Part shown: piece by piece, positions 44,791-53,139 of the stretch
Layout: each line of letters opens with the position of its first letter
Numbering within the stretch: position 1 is the stretch's first letter
DNA from: Marinobacter changyiensis
Lineage (GTDB): Bacteria; Pseudomonadota; Gammaproteobacteria; Pseudomonadales; Oleiphilaceae
Assembly (NCBI RefSeq): GCF_009193265.1
Contig: NZ_VZZZ01000003.1
Location: 62,001-126,000 of the forward strand
Length of the DNA: 64,000 nt
Reading direction: 5' to 3'
Position numbers and translations under genes: made by a program
The notes under the pieces: generated by a model
Databases searched by the model: none
Seen by the model: only the letters and a program-made list of their open reading frames with translations
What the model was told of the DNA's origin: nothing

Positions 44791-45417
44791 ATGAAAGTCA
44801 AAACCCGGGACAGAATTCTGAATACCTCACTTGCGCTCTTCAACTCACTGGGAGAGCCCAATGTCACCACATTGCTGATCTCTGACGAACTTGATATCAG
44901 CCCCGGCAACCTTTACTACCATTTCAAAAGCAAAGGCGACATTGTCTCGCAGCTGTTTGAAGCGTACGAGCAGGAACTACTTGATCTTCTCAATGTGCCG
45001 GAAGACGTGGTTATTGATCTCGACCAGATCGGTATTTTCCTGCATCTTTTGTTTGAAGCGGTCGCCCGTTATCGGTTCCTGTATCAGGATCTGGTCAATG
45101 TGCTGTCACGGTATGACAGTTTACAAAGCCATTTCCGGAAGTTACTGAAGAAAAAGGAACTCGCCTTCCGGACGCTGTGCAATAGCCTGAAGAATCAGGA
45201 AGTCATGACGCTATCCGGATCAGAACTTGATTCCCTTTGTCAGCAATTAAACCTGACCTTATGTTATTGGGTCAGTTTCGACAGTCTGTATCATATGAAT
45301 GATCGTGACGCTGTAAACCCCGGGCGAGGCGTTTATCAGATGATGAACCTGCTGGCACCCTTTCTGGGGGCAGAAGAACGTCAGCAGGTGCAGGCGATGA
45401 GCGAAGATTATTTCTGA
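44791..45417 (+). CDS. TetR family transcriptional regulator
   Basis: 208 residues. The DNA-binding domain is at 3-50: TRDRILNTSLALFNSLGEPNVTT then ISDELDISPGNLYYHFKSKGDI, with the second helix a classic TetR recognition helix. The C-terminal helical half is hydrophobic enough to bind a lipid-like ligand. A TetR gene next to xthA and upstream of a phasin fits the Marinobacter/Pseudomonas arrangement; target unknown. ATG 44791 has AGGA about 7 bases upstream. It overlaps the convergent phasin gene by 10 bases. Confidence 0.92.
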   Translation: MKVKTRDRILNTSLALFNSLGEPNVTTLLISDELDISPGNLYYHFKSKGDIVSQLFEAYEQELLDLLNVPEDVVIDLDQIGIFLHLLFEAVARYRFLYQDLVNVLSRYDSLQSHFRKLLKKKELAFRTLCNSLKNQEVMTLSGSELDSLCQQLNLTLCYWVSFDSLYHMNDRDAVNPGRGVYQMMNLLAPFLGAEERQQVQAMSEDYF

Positions 45418-45887
45418 GCAGGTTTTGGTTTGGCTGCGGTGCTACGGGTAATTTTTTTCACGGGCGTCTTTTTAGCCGGCGCTTTTTTACGGGCGGCAGC
45501 TTTCTGGGACTTTAACTCAGCCTCCAGTGCCTCGATTCGTGCTTCCAGAGCTTCAATTTCATCCCGACGATGAATGCCCAGCCTCCGCAATGCACCGGAT
45601 ACTCTCTGATCAAACAGGTGTTCCAGTTTATCCCAGGTACCAGTGGCTTTTTCCCGAACGTCTTCCACCCGGGTTTCCACTGATTTCAATTGCTTTTCAA
45701 CAACACCGCGGGTTTTGTTTTCAAGCTCTTCACCCTCGTTGACCAGCCGCTCAAAAAACTTGCCCGCGTCTTCTTCAGCCTTGGTGTAGGCTCCAAGACC
45801 GGCCAACCAGATCTGACGGGCGGAGTCCTTGATCTTCCCCGCCAATTGAACGTCGTGATCCGACTTTTTGTCGTTCTGGTCTGACAT
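45408..45887 (-). CDS. Phasin family protein with histone-like basic tail
   Basis: 159 residues from ATG 45887, with AGAGGT 7 bases upstream. The phasin helix runs from QLAGKIKDSARQIWLAGLGAY (about 12-32) through an extended coiled coil with ELENKTRGVVEKQL and ALEARIEALEAEL. The tail (about 125-159) is Lys/Ala/Pro-rich (KKAPAKKTPVKKI), as in PhaF-type proteins that link PHA granules to the nucleoid. No PHA synthase is in the window. Convergent overlap of 10 bases with tetR. Confidence 0.88.
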   Translation of the reverse strand: MSDQNDKKSDHDVQLAGKIKDSARQIWLAGLGAYTKAEEDAGKFFERLVNEGEELENKTRGVVEKQLKSVETRVEDVREKATGTWDKLEHLFDQRVSGALRRLGIHRRDEIEALEARIEALEAELKSQKAAARKKAPAKKTPVKKITRSTAAKPKPAQK

Positions 45888-46102
45888 AACTGCACCTCTG
45901 AGAAGAAAACCGGAAAACGGACCTGTCTGCGCTTGCAAACGAATTCATTATATTACAGCCAAGGGTAAATTTCAGTGGTTTATAGCGCCGGAAATGACTG
46001 AAAAATGGTCAGATATTTATGTCGCTATAAACGCAAAATGAATATGACAAAATGAACTGAGGGGATGTGTGCAAAAACTTGAAGTGTTTAAAATTTAGTC
46101 AA

Positions 46103-46205
46103 TAATACAATTACTAGCGTCCCTGCTGACGTTAGTTTGTCTGGAAGTCTTTCATGGATACTACTCGCACGCCTCTGCCCGGCCATCAGCGCCGGGCTTT
46201 TTTTT
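46103..46205 (+). ncRNA. Putative small RNA with own promoter and terminator
   Basis: TTGAAG at 46079-46084 and TAATAC at 46103-46108 (18-base spacer) form a sigma-70 promoter; the expected start is near 46115. A first hairpin CTAGCGT...ACGTTAG follows at once, then a single-stranded stretch with two GGA motifs (TCTGGAAGT, CATGGATAC), then a strong terminator ending near 46205. The size would be about 90 bases. A 34-codon frame beginning at ATG 46154 crosses the terminator, so it is less likely to be a leader peptide. Prediction only. Confidence 0.5.
46177..46205 (+). terminator. Intrinsic terminator, putative small RNA
   Basis: GCCCGGC (46177-46183), seven-base loop, GCCGGGC (46191-46197), then eight T residues at 46198-46205. 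No protein gene precedes it on this strand, so it either ends a small RNA or attenuates transcription into the arsR operon downstream. Confidence 0.85.
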
Positions 46206-46246
46206 GGCTTTTCGTACGTCTTTTCCCGCACTTTCTGTTCACTTTC

Positions 46247-46273
46247 TATATTATATAAATAAATATATTATAT
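46247..46273. promoter_or_regulatory. AT-rich imperfect palindrome, probable ArsR operator
   Basis: TATATTATAT occurs at 46247-46256 and 46264-46273. The 26 bases centred at 46260/46261 form a dyad with 10 of 13 arm positions paired. It lies 22 bases before the arsR start, overlapping the expected promoter, as for autorepressing BigR/SqrR-type regulators whose operators are AT-rich. Confidence 0.55.
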
Positions 46274-46294
46274 TTTTATAAATCAAGGCCAGCC

Positions 46295-46621
46295 ATGAAC
46301 GCACAGACCATTGATATTGAACAGTTGCAGGACGCCGCGGGCCAAGCCAGCAGTTTTCTGAGATCGATCGCTAACAGGGATCGGTTACTGCTGCTTTGCC
46401 AACTCAGCCAGAGCGAGTTAAGTGTGACCGCACTTGCTGCGTTAACCGGCATTCAACAACCGTCATTATCTCAGCAACTTGGTGTTTTGCGTCGGGAGGG
46501 TCTGATTGCGCCACGTAAGGACGGTAAGAATGTTTATTATCAGATTTCCGAGCCAAAGGTGCTGGTTATACTCCAGCAGCTTTATGATTTGTTCTGCCCA
46601 GAGGAAGGAAATCCAGAATGA
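46295..46621 (+). CDS. ArsR-family regulator, BigR/SqrR-type persulfide sensor
   Basis: 108 residues. Winged-helix domain 20-90 with the QQPSLSQQLGVLRREGL recognition helix. Two cysteines, C35 (LLLLCQLSQ) and C101 (DLFCPEE), are 66 residues apart. That is the same spacing as the redox pair of BigR (C42/C108) and SqrR. In those, persulfide links the two cysteines and releases the operator. It starts the YeeE-YeeE-PDO-DUF442-SulP operon; the stop overlaps the next gene by 4 bases. An AT-rich dyad lies upstream. Sulfide sensing is inferred from the cysteine spacing and gene order. Confidence 0.9.
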   Translation: MNAQTIDIEQLQDAAGQASSFLRSIANRDRLLLLCQLSQSELSVTALAALTGIQQPSLSQQLGVLRREGLIAPRKDGKNVYYQISEPKVLVILQQLYDLFCPEEGNPE

Positions 46622-47055
46622 TTACAGTTGACTGGCAAGCATTTACCCCCTGGAGTGCCCTGACTGGGGGTGTTTTGATAGGTCTTGCAGCCGCCGGGTT
46701 GGTGCTGCTGAATGGGCGAATAGCGGGCATCAGTGGCATTCTTGGAGGTGTGCTGACCGGGCCCCGGTCAGATCGGACATGGCGTATCGCCTTTCTGGTC
46801 GGCATGCTTGTTGCGCCCCTGATTTCGTGGGCACTGTTCAGCTTGCCGGCGATCGAAATCAACGCCGGAATACCCATGATCATCGTTGCCGGATTACTGG
46901 TCGGACTTGGCACCCGATATGGCTCTGGTTGTACCAGCGGCCATGGCGTTTGCGGGCTATCCCGCGTATCGCCGCGCTCACTGGTAGCCACAATCGCGTT
47001 TATGACAGCAGGGTTTGTCACGGTTTACCTGCTTCGCCACGTGCTTGGAGGTTGA
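46618..47055 (+). CDS. YeeE/YedE family membrane protein, N-terminal-type half
   Basis: 145 residues, four helices. Signature GSGCTSGHGVCGLSRVSPRS near 100-119, with C103 and C111 the conserved cysteines of the YeeE/TsuA family, which imports thiosulfate in known cases. This protein is a half-transporter; the second half follows 5 bases later. In BigR operons such pairs are proposed to handle sulfur compounds. ATGA overlap with arsR. Confidence 0.88.
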   Translation: MITVDWQAFTPWSALTGGVLIGLAAAGLVLLNGRIAGISGILGGVLTGPRSDRTWRIAFLVGMLVAPLISWALFSLPAIEINAGIPMIIVAGLLVGLGTRYGSGCTSGHGVCGLSRVSPRSLVATIAFMTAGFVTVYLLRHVLGG

Positions 47056-47059
47056 TGCT

Positions 47060-47494
47060 ATGGATACTAAAAAAGAGACCTTCGTGTCGTTCATCGTAGG
47101 ACTGGTGTTCGGTTTTGGATTGTTGCTGTCAGGCATGGCTAATCCGGAGAAAGTGCTCGGCTTTCTCGACCTGGCGGGCGACTGGGACCCCTCCCTCGCG
47201 CTGGTGATGGCAGGAGCGATAGCCATAGGACTGGTAGCGTTCACCATCGCCGGTAAGCGCTCTTATACTTTGCTGGGAAAGGAAATGAACCTGCCTTCCG
47301 GCCAACACATCGACCGACGCCTTGTTGTTGGCAGCCTGACTTTTGGCGCTGGCTGGGGACTGGCTGGCTTCTGCCCGGGCCCGGCACTGGTGGCGGTGGG
47401 CGCAGGCGAGATCAAAGCAATAGTATTCGTGGTCGCTATGATCGCGGGTATGACAATCTTTGAATTCATTGAACGTGCCCGGAACCGGGCCTGA
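47060..47494 (+). CDS. YeeE/YedE family membrane protein, C-terminal-type half
   Basis: 144 residues from ATG 47060 (GGAGG 9 bases upstream). Several helices with the GFGLLLSGMANPEKVLGFLDL start and the second signature GWGLAGFCPGPALVAVGAG, whose cysteine matches the other side of the YeeE channel. Together with the preceding gene it makes one two-chain transporter. It lies 9 bases before the persulfide dioxygenase gene. Confidence 0.88.
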   Translation: MDTKKETFVSFIVGLVFGFGLLLSGMANPEKVLGFLDLAGDWDPSLALVMAGAIAIGLVAFTIAGKRSYTLLGKEMNLPSGQHIDRRLVVGSLTFGAGWGLAGFCPGPALVAVGAGEIKAIVFVVAMIAGMTIFEFIERARNRA

Positions 47495-47503
47495 GGTCTA
47501 TTT

Positions 47504-48370
47504 ATGATGACGCCGACCGTTACCCACTTTTTCGACCAGGACACCAACACCTTCAGCTATGTGGTGCGAGACCCGACCACTCAGGCATGCGCCATAGTTG
47601 ACTCTGTACTGGACTTTGATTACGCCGCTGGCAGGACCAGCACCCTGTCAGCCGATACCATAATCGAGTTCGTTCAGCAGCAGCGTTTGTCAGTAGAATG
47701 GATTCTCGAAACCCATGTTCATGCCGACCACCTGTCGGCTGCAGTCTACTTGCATGAAAAGCTGGGGGGACAGACCGGTATTGGTGCCAATATAAAACTG
47801 GTTCAGGACATCTTTGGTAAAGTGTTTAATGCGGGCACCGAGTTTGAGCGCGACGGTAGTCAGTTCGACATGCTTTTCGAGGATGGCAGTGAGCTGTTCA
47901 TTGGTAACCTGCCGTGTCGTGTAATGCATACGCCCGGGCACACACCTGCCTGTTTGTCTTATGTTGTTGGCGATACTGTCTTTGTTGGTGATACCCTTTT
48001 CATGCCTGACTACGGTACCGCCCGTTGTGACTTTCCGGGGGGCGATGCCAGAACGCTGTATCAATCGATCCGCAAGTTGATGGCCTTACCACCGGAAACC
48101 CGGGTCTTTCTTTGTCATGATTACCAGGCTCCGGACAGAGCCTGGTTCCAGCATGAAACCACCATAGACGATCAGCGAAAACATAACGTCCACATTCACG
48201 ACGGCATCAGTGAGGATGAATTTGTTAAGATGCGCACTGAACGAGATGCCACCCTTGGAATGCCCAGATTGATTATTCCTTCGGTGCAGGTGAACATGCG
48301 CGCTGGCCAATTGCCACCGCCGGAAGACAATGGGCATCGCTACCTCAAGGTTCCTTTGAACCTGTTCTGA
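47504..48370 (+). CDS. Persulfide dioxygenase-type metallo-beta-lactamase (ETHE1/Blh-like)
   Basis: 288 residues (either of two adjacent ATG codons; GAGG is 7 bases before the first). HVHADH at 71-76 and HTPGHTPAC near 145 and a late CHDY carry the iron ligands of ETHE1-type enzymes. The segment VFVGDTLFMPDYGTARCDFP is characteristic of the Blh group that oxidises glutathione persulfide to sulfite. Here it is a separate gene, whereas in Xylella and Agrobacterium Blh is fused to DUF442. Catalyses the detoxification step of the operon. Confidence 0.9.
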   Translation: MMTPTVTHFFDQDTNTFSYVVRDPTTQACAIVDSVLDFDYAAGRTSTLSADTIIEFVQQQRLSVEWILETHVHADHLSAAVYLHEKLGGQTGIGANIKLVQDIFGKVFNAGTEFERDGSQFDMLFEDGSELFIGNLPCRVMHTPGHTPACLSYVVGDTVFVGDTLFMPDYGTARCDFPGGDARTLYQSIRKLMALPPETRVFLCHDYQAPDRAWFQHETTIDDQRKHNVHIHDGISEDEFVKMRTERDATLGMPRLIIPSVQVNMRAGQLPPPEDNGHRYLKVPLNLF

Positions 48371-48415
48371 GTTTTTATTCAATACCTTCATGCAAGCTAC
48401 CGGAGACGCATTACA

Positions 48416-48847
48416 ATGAACCTCAAGAAACTGGATGATAATCTTTCAGTGTCCCCCCAGCTGACGGTCGCGGATGTCGAAGAAGTTGCCAGCCTTGGCT
48501 TTAAAACCCTGGTGGCTAACCGTCCGGACGCTGAGGAGCCGGGCCAGCCTGCAATGGCGGACCTGGAAGCGGCCGCCCGCGAAAATGGTCTTGAGTGGGT
48601 ATACCTGCCAGTCCAGTCCGGCAATATTCTCGACAGCGATGTGGACGATTTCACCCCCATACTGAAATCAGCACAAAAACCTATCCTTGCCTTTTGCCGG
48701 TCCGGCATGCGGTGTACGGTGCTTTGGGCGCTCAGCAACGCCCCCTTCATTCCCGCTGATCCTCTCATAAATCGGGCCCGTGAAGCGGGTTATGATCTCA
48801 GCCCACTCAGGCCACGCCTGATTCAGCAAGCATCCAAAGGCGCCTGA
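48416..48847 (+). CDS. DUF442 sulfurtransferase/phosphatase-like protein
   Basis: 143 residues. The catalytic loop CRSGMRC at 94-100 has the six-residue C-x4-R form of rhodanese active sites (CRSGMR), with C94 as the nucleophile. Other marks: LDDNLSVSPQLTVADVEEVASLGFKTLVANRPD (in parts, SVSPQLTVADVEEVA and TLVANRPD) and GLEWVYLPVQSG. It is the stand-alone counterpart of the DUF442 half of Blh. It likely moves sulfane sulfur to or from the dioxygenase. Stop is followed at 3 bases by the SulP gene. Confidence 0.88.
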   Translation: MNLKKLDDNLSVSPQLTVADVEEVASLGFKTLVANRPDAEEPGQPAMADLEAAARENGLEWVYLPVQSGNILDSDVDDFTPILKSAQKPILAFCRSGMRCTVLWALSNAPFIPADPLINRAREAGYDLSPLRPRLIQQASKGA

Positions 48848-48850
48848 TTG

Positions 48851-50608
48851 ATGGGCCGGCGACTGCTGGACTATTTCCCTTGTATTGATTGGTTGCGTAG
48901 CTACAACCGAAACCTGCTGGCGAGTGATGCCTCCGCCGCCATCATCGTAACAATCCTGGTTATCCCTCAGTCCCTGGCGTTTGCCCTGCTTGCGGGCTTG
49001 CCCCCCGAAGCGGGCCTCTACGCAAGCATTTTACCGGCAATGGCCTACGCCATTTTCGGTACCGGCAACACCCTGGCCGTAGGCCCGGTTGCGTTGATCT
49101 CCCTGATGAGTGCGGCGGCCGTCGGTGATGTTGCCGAGGCTGGCACCGCGGGTTATGCCGTGGCCTCCGTAGCTCTGGCACTGGTTTCAGGCCTTATGCT
49201 GCTCATCATGGGGTTGCTTCGATTGGGTTTTCTCTCCAACTTTATCAGCCACCCGGTGATTTCCGGTTTCATAACAGCCTCCGGTTTGTTGATTGCTGCC
49301 AGCCAGCTGCGGCATATTTTCGGCATCGAGCTAGCTGGCGATAATCTCATTGAACTGGCGCAGTCCTTCTGGCTATCCACGGGTGCCGTTCACGGTCCGA
49401 CCCTGCTGGTCGGCATGTTAGCGCTAGTCTTCCTTTATCTGGTGCGACACTACCTCGCCCTTGGGCTCTCCCGGCTGGGCATTGAGGCGCGAATTTCGGG
49501 CATGCTTGTGAGGTCAGGGCCCATCATTGCCGTGGTGGTTGCCACCAGTCTGGCGGCGATAATGAATCTGGACGACCTGGGGCTTTCGGTGGTCGGTGAT
49601 GTACCCTCGGGCCTGCCGGCACTTGGTATGCCCGATGGACCACTCGCGTTATTTCAGGCGCTGTTGGTACCGGCATTCCTGATCAGCATCGTGACATTTG
49701 TTGAATCCGTGTCACTGGCCCATAAACTCGCTGCACGACGCAAGGAAAGGATCAGCCCGGATCAGGAGCTGCTCGGACTCGGAGCCGCCAATATCGCCTC
49801 TGCCCTGTCCGGTGGCTTTGCGGTTGCCGGCGGTTTCTCGCGATCAATTGTCAATTTTGACGCCGGTGCCCGCACGCCGGCAGCTGGTGCGCTAACGGCG
49901 GTCTGTATCGGGGTGGTGACGTTTTTCTTTACCTCATTGTTCTACTACCTGCCCCATGCCATTCTTGGTGCCACGGTCATTATTGCGGTGCTCACGCTGG
50001 TGGACGTCACAGTCATCCGACAGACCTGGATGTATTCAAAACATGATGGCGCCGCACTGATCAGCACTCTCGCCGTTACGCTATTGATCGGAGTGACCGC
50101 GGGTATTCTGACGGGCATTGCGCTCTCGCTGATACTCTACCTCTGGCGCACCAGTCGCCCTCACAGTGCACTGGTGGGACGAATCTATGGCAGTGAGCAT
50201 TTTCGCAATATTCATCGCTACAAGACCGAGACCGATCCTCACCTGATGATTTTGCGGGTGGACGAAAGCCTTTATTTTGCTAATGCCCGGTATCTCGAAG
50301 ATCGCATCTACACGCTGATTCTTGAGCAACCACAGTTAACGGATTTCGTCCTGATGTGCCCGGCCGTAAACTACATCGATGCCTCGGCACTCGAGAGCCT
50401 CGAAGCGATAAACGGGCGCCTCAGTGATGCCGGTATCCGGCTGCATTTATCGGAGGTCAAAGGGCCAGTGATGGACCGGTTGGACAAGAGCACCTTTCTG
50501 AAGGCGTTGACGGGCGAAGTTTTTCTGAGCACCTATCGGGCATGGTGCAAGTTACACAAAGCCGAAGAGGACAGTCCGGGGACGGAGGAAGTCGAGGTGC
50601 AGTCCTAG
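48851..50608 (+). CDS. SulP family anion transporter
   Basis: 585 residues. The SulP signature IPQSLAFALLAGLPPEAGLYASILP lies at about 35-60, with a run of some 12 helices to about 435 and a cytoplasmic STAS domain from about 460. The ATG (48851) is 3 bases after the DUF442 stop. In this operon it probably exports sulfite or sulfate made by the persulfide dioxygenase, although the sequence does not fix the substrate or direction. Confidence 0.92.
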   Translation: MGRRLLDYFPCIDWLRSYNRNLLASDASAAIIVTILVIPQSLAFALLAGLPPEAGLYASILPAMAYAIFGTGNTLAVGPVALISLMSAAAVGDVAEAGTAGYAVASVALALVSGLMLLIMGLLRLGFLSNFISHPVISGFITASGLLIAASQLRHIFGIELAGDNLIELAQSFWLSTGAVHGPTLLVGMLALVFLYLVRHYLALGLSRLGIEARISGMLVRSGPIIAVVVATSLAAIMNLDDLGLSVVGDVPSGLPALGMPDGPLALFQALLVPAFLISIVTFVESVSLAHKLAARRKERISPDQELLGLGAANIASALSGGFAVAGGFSRSIVNFDAGARTPAAGALTAVCIGVVTFFFTSLFYYLPHAILGATVIIAVLTLVDVTVIRQTWMYSKHDGAALISTLAVTLLIGVTAGILTGIALSLILYLWRTSRPHSALVGRIYGSEHFRNIHRYKTETDPHLMILRVDESLYFANARYLEDRIYTLILEQPQLTDFVLMCPAVNYIDASALESLEAINGRLSDAGIRLHLSEVKGPVMDRLDKSTFLKALTGEVFLSTYRAWCKLHKAEEDSPGTEEVEVQS

Positions 50609-50738
50609 TGTCCCGTCTGGCTAATTATGCCGTATTGATCAGGCTGACTCATCCCGCTCCGCATCTGCTTCGTAAATGCTAACGCTTGAGCTTTGGGATT
50701 ATTACAACCACTTTCAAAACGTTAGGTGATATCAGGAT

Positions 50739-51830
50739 ATGCAATATAAAGGTGAGAACGGTTTTCGTCACAATCAGGCCGAAAAACTCGGCATTCTGGT
50801 GACGAACCTGGGTACTCCGGACGCCCCCACAACGCCCGCGCTCAGGCGCTACCTTGGTGAGTTCCTGGCAGACCCCAGAGTGGTGGAAGTTCCAAGACTA
50901 CTTTGGTGGCTGATCCTGCATGGCGTCATTCTGAGAATCCGGCCCTCCCGCTCGGCAAAGGCCTACCGGGAAGTCTGGGAACAGCAAGGATCACCTCTGC
51001 TTACTCACACCGCTAACCAGTGTGAGGAAATTCGCAAGAGCCTTCATGCCAAATATGGCCAGAATGTTGTTGTCGCGTTTGCCATGCGGTACGGGAACCC
51101 TTCGATAGTCAGCGTACTGGATGACCTGCAAAGCCAGGGCGTCCGTCAACTCCTTGTCCTGCCTTTGTACCCGCAATATTCCGGCTCTACTTCAGCGTCC
51201 ACGTTTGACGCCATTGCCAGCGATTTTGTAAAGCGCCGCTGGCTGCCGGATTTTCGCTTTATCAGTCATTACCCGGACTATCCGCCTTACATTGAAGCTA
51301 TGGCCCGCCATATTGAAGACTACTGGAGCAACAACGGACGGCATGAAAAGCTCATTCTTTCCTTCCATGGTGTGCCCCTGAAATACCTGATGCGCGGTGA
51401 CCCCTACCATTGCGAATGTCACAAGACCTCACGCCTGTTGGCAGAGCGGCTGGGCCTGACCAAGGATCAGTACATGACTACTTTCCAGTCCCGTTTCGGT
51501 CGGGAGGAGTGGTTGCAGCCCTACACCGACAAAACTCTTCAGAGCCTGCCCGAGCAGGGTGTGGCTTCCATCGACGTGTTCTGCCCCGGCTTTTCGTCCG
51601 ACTGCCTGGAAACCATCGAAGAAATCGACCAGGAAAACCGGGACTATTTCATGAAAGCAGGTGGCAAGGCATTCAGCTACATTCCCGCACTCAATGCGAC
51701 CCCCGGTCATATAAAAGCACTGGTCTCGCTGATCGAGGACAACCTGCAGGGCTGGACAGTACCGGACAATAAACCCGAAGTCCTGGCGGCCCGTGCTGAG
51801 CGCGCAAAATCTCTGGGATCCGAGGTGTAG
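50739..51830 (+). CDS. hemH: Ferrochelatase
   Basis: Inserts Fe2+ into protoporphyrin IX, last step of heme synthesis. 363 residues. KLGILVTNLGTPDAPTTPALRRYL near 17-40, PLYPQYSGSTSAS, SFHGVPLKYLMRGDPYHCEC with the active-site histidine, WLQPYTDKTL, and DVFCPGFSSDCLETIEEID near the C-terminus. All are family marks. It stands alone after the SulP gene (130 bases); the gap holds nothing recognisable apart from possible promoter elements. No terminator is apparent. Confidence 0.96.
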   Translation: MQYKGENGFRHNQAEKLGILVTNLGTPDAPTTPALRRYLGEFLADPRVVEVPRLLWWLILHGVILRIRPSRSAKAYREVWEQQGSPLLTHTANQCEEIRKSLHAKYGQNVVVAFAMRYGNPSIVSVLDDLQSQGVRQLLVLPLYPQYSGSTSASTFDAIASDFVKRRWLPDFRFISHYPDYPPYIEAMARHIEDYWSNNGRHEKLILSFHGVPLKYLMRGDPYHCECHKTSRLLAERLGLTKDQYMTTFQSRFGREEWLQPYTDKTLQSLPEQGVASIDVFCPGFSSDCLETIEEIDQENRDYFMKAGGKAFSYIPALNATPGHIKALVSLIEDNLQGWTVPDNKPEVLAARAERAKSLGSEV

Positions 51831-51984
51831 CCGCATAAGAGTCGACCTAATGGCCGGCACTGCCCGGCTATAAGGACGGCGAGTCAGTCTGAATAAATTG
51901 AGATGTTGAAGGCTGAATCTGGGAGATGGAGATAAAAGAACTTGAGGGGCAGTTCACAAAGGGTATTGATAGCACATTGAAAAA

Positions 51985-52075
51985 TGGCGGTGGGTCAGGG
52001 ATTCGAACCCCGGGACGGCTACTAACCGTCGGCGGTTTTCAAGACCGCTGCATTAAGCCACTCTGCCAACCCACC
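51985..52075 (-). tRNA. tRNA-Ser (anticodon UGA)
   Basis: 91 bases with encoded CCA at 51985-51987. Acceptor GGTGGGT pairs with ACCCACC, discriminator G. Anticodon stem GCGGT/ACCGC with loop CTTGAAA gives anticodon TGA. A long variable arm (CGACGGTTAGTAGCCGTC) identifies a class II serine tRNA, T-loop GGTTCGAATCC. Confidence 0.97.
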
Positions 52076-52307
52076 GTTTTGCTATTAATTTCCTAGCTTC
52101 TTACTACCTAACTGTCATCGCGACAGCGGTGTGAATGATACCGGATTAGGCCTATGTGTCAACGCCTTGACGGCTGGATTGCTTATTTCTCTTACTGAAG
52201 GATCTTTATTACTACTTTTCGGTCTTAAATGATTGAAAGTTCCACTTTCGACATTATTATGGGGGGAGAGAACTTTTTCCTCAGTGTTGCTATAACCGGA
52301 GATGAAG

Positions 52308-53027
52308 ATGGTAGACAAACGATTCAATGTCCAGCAAGGCCAAGGTGCTTATTCAGGCCAGGTTTCGGCGGGCACCGGCATAAGCGCAGAGGCTACAAAA
52401 GTCCTGCGGAATACTTACTCCCTGTTGGCGATGACACTGTTGTTCAGTGCCGCGATGGCAGGTGTGTCCATGGCAATTGAAATGAGCCGCGGCGTCAGCT
52501 TGATGTGCATGCTCGGCGCGCTCGGCCTGGTTTGGCTGGTTCTACCCCGCACCGCTAACAGTTCAGCCGGCATCGCTGTTGTCTTTGCGTTCACCGGGTT
52601 GCTGGGCCTTGCACTCGGACCCACCCTCATGCACTACCTTGCGATGTCTAATGGCAGCCAGGTGGTAATGCAGGCCCTGGGCGGAACTGCAGTGGTCTTC
52701 CTCGCGCTGTCTGGCTACGTGCTCACTACCAAGAAAGACTTCAGCTTCATGCGCGGCATGCTGGTAGCAGGCCTTGTGGTGGTGATCGTCGGTATGGTCG
52801 GCGCGCTGGTCGCAAGCATGTTCGGCGTTGCTGTAAGTGCTTTCAGCCTGGCGCTGAGTGCCGCGGTAGTGCTGCTTATGTCAGGCTTTATCCTGTTTGA
52901 CACCAGCCGCATTGTCAACGGTGGTGAAACCAACTACATCATGGCTACAACGGCCCTGTACCTGAACATCTACAACCTGTTCACGAGCTTGCTTCACCTG
53001 CTGGGTGCCTTTGGTGGCGACGACTGA
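52308..53027 (+). CDS. Bax inhibitor-1/YccA family membrane protein
   Basis: 239 residues from ATG 52308, chosen over the ATG at 52302 because GGAG lies just 5 bases before 52308 and would overlap the earlier codon. Seven hydrophobic helices from about 35, ending with FILFDTSRIVNGGETNYIMATTALYLNIYNLFTSLLHLLG (in parts, FILFDTSRIVNGG and LYLNIYNLFTSLLHLLG), the UPF0005 signature. E. coli YccA modulates the FtsH protease. A strong terminator follows at 53044-53073. Confidence 0.92.
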   Translation: MVDKRFNVQQGQGAYSGQVSAGTGISAEATKVLRNTYSLLAMTLLFSAAMAGVSMAIEMSRGVSLMCMLGALGLVWLVLPRTANSSAGIAVVFAFTGLLGLALGPTLMHYLAMSNGSQVVMQALGGTAVVFLALSGYVLTTKKDFSFMRGMLVAGLVVVIVGMVGALVASMFGVAVSAFSLALSAAVVLLMSGFILFDTSRIVNGGETNYIMATTALYLNIYNLFTSLLHLLGAFGGDD

Positions 53028-53043
53028 TCACGTCAGCTTCCAC

Positions 53044-53073
53044 AAAAACCCCGGTACAGTGCCGGGGTTTTTT
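53044..53073 (+). terminator. Intrinsic terminator after yccA
   Basis: A-run plus CCCCGG (53049-53054), seven-base loop, CCGGGG (53062-53067), then six T residues. It lies 17 bases past the yccA stop. Confidence 0.9.
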
Positions 53074-53139
53074 CGTTTCCGGGTTAAGATGCTTTTTACC
53101 TTGAGCCCTTCTACGCGATTTTTCTGACTTTGATTACTT

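Noticed and set aside
46154..46258. 34-codon frame crossing the terminator in front of arsR
   Set aside because: GGAAG lies upstream but the frame runs through the hairpin and eight T residues, so it would be terminated before its stop; kept only as an alternative to the small RNA.
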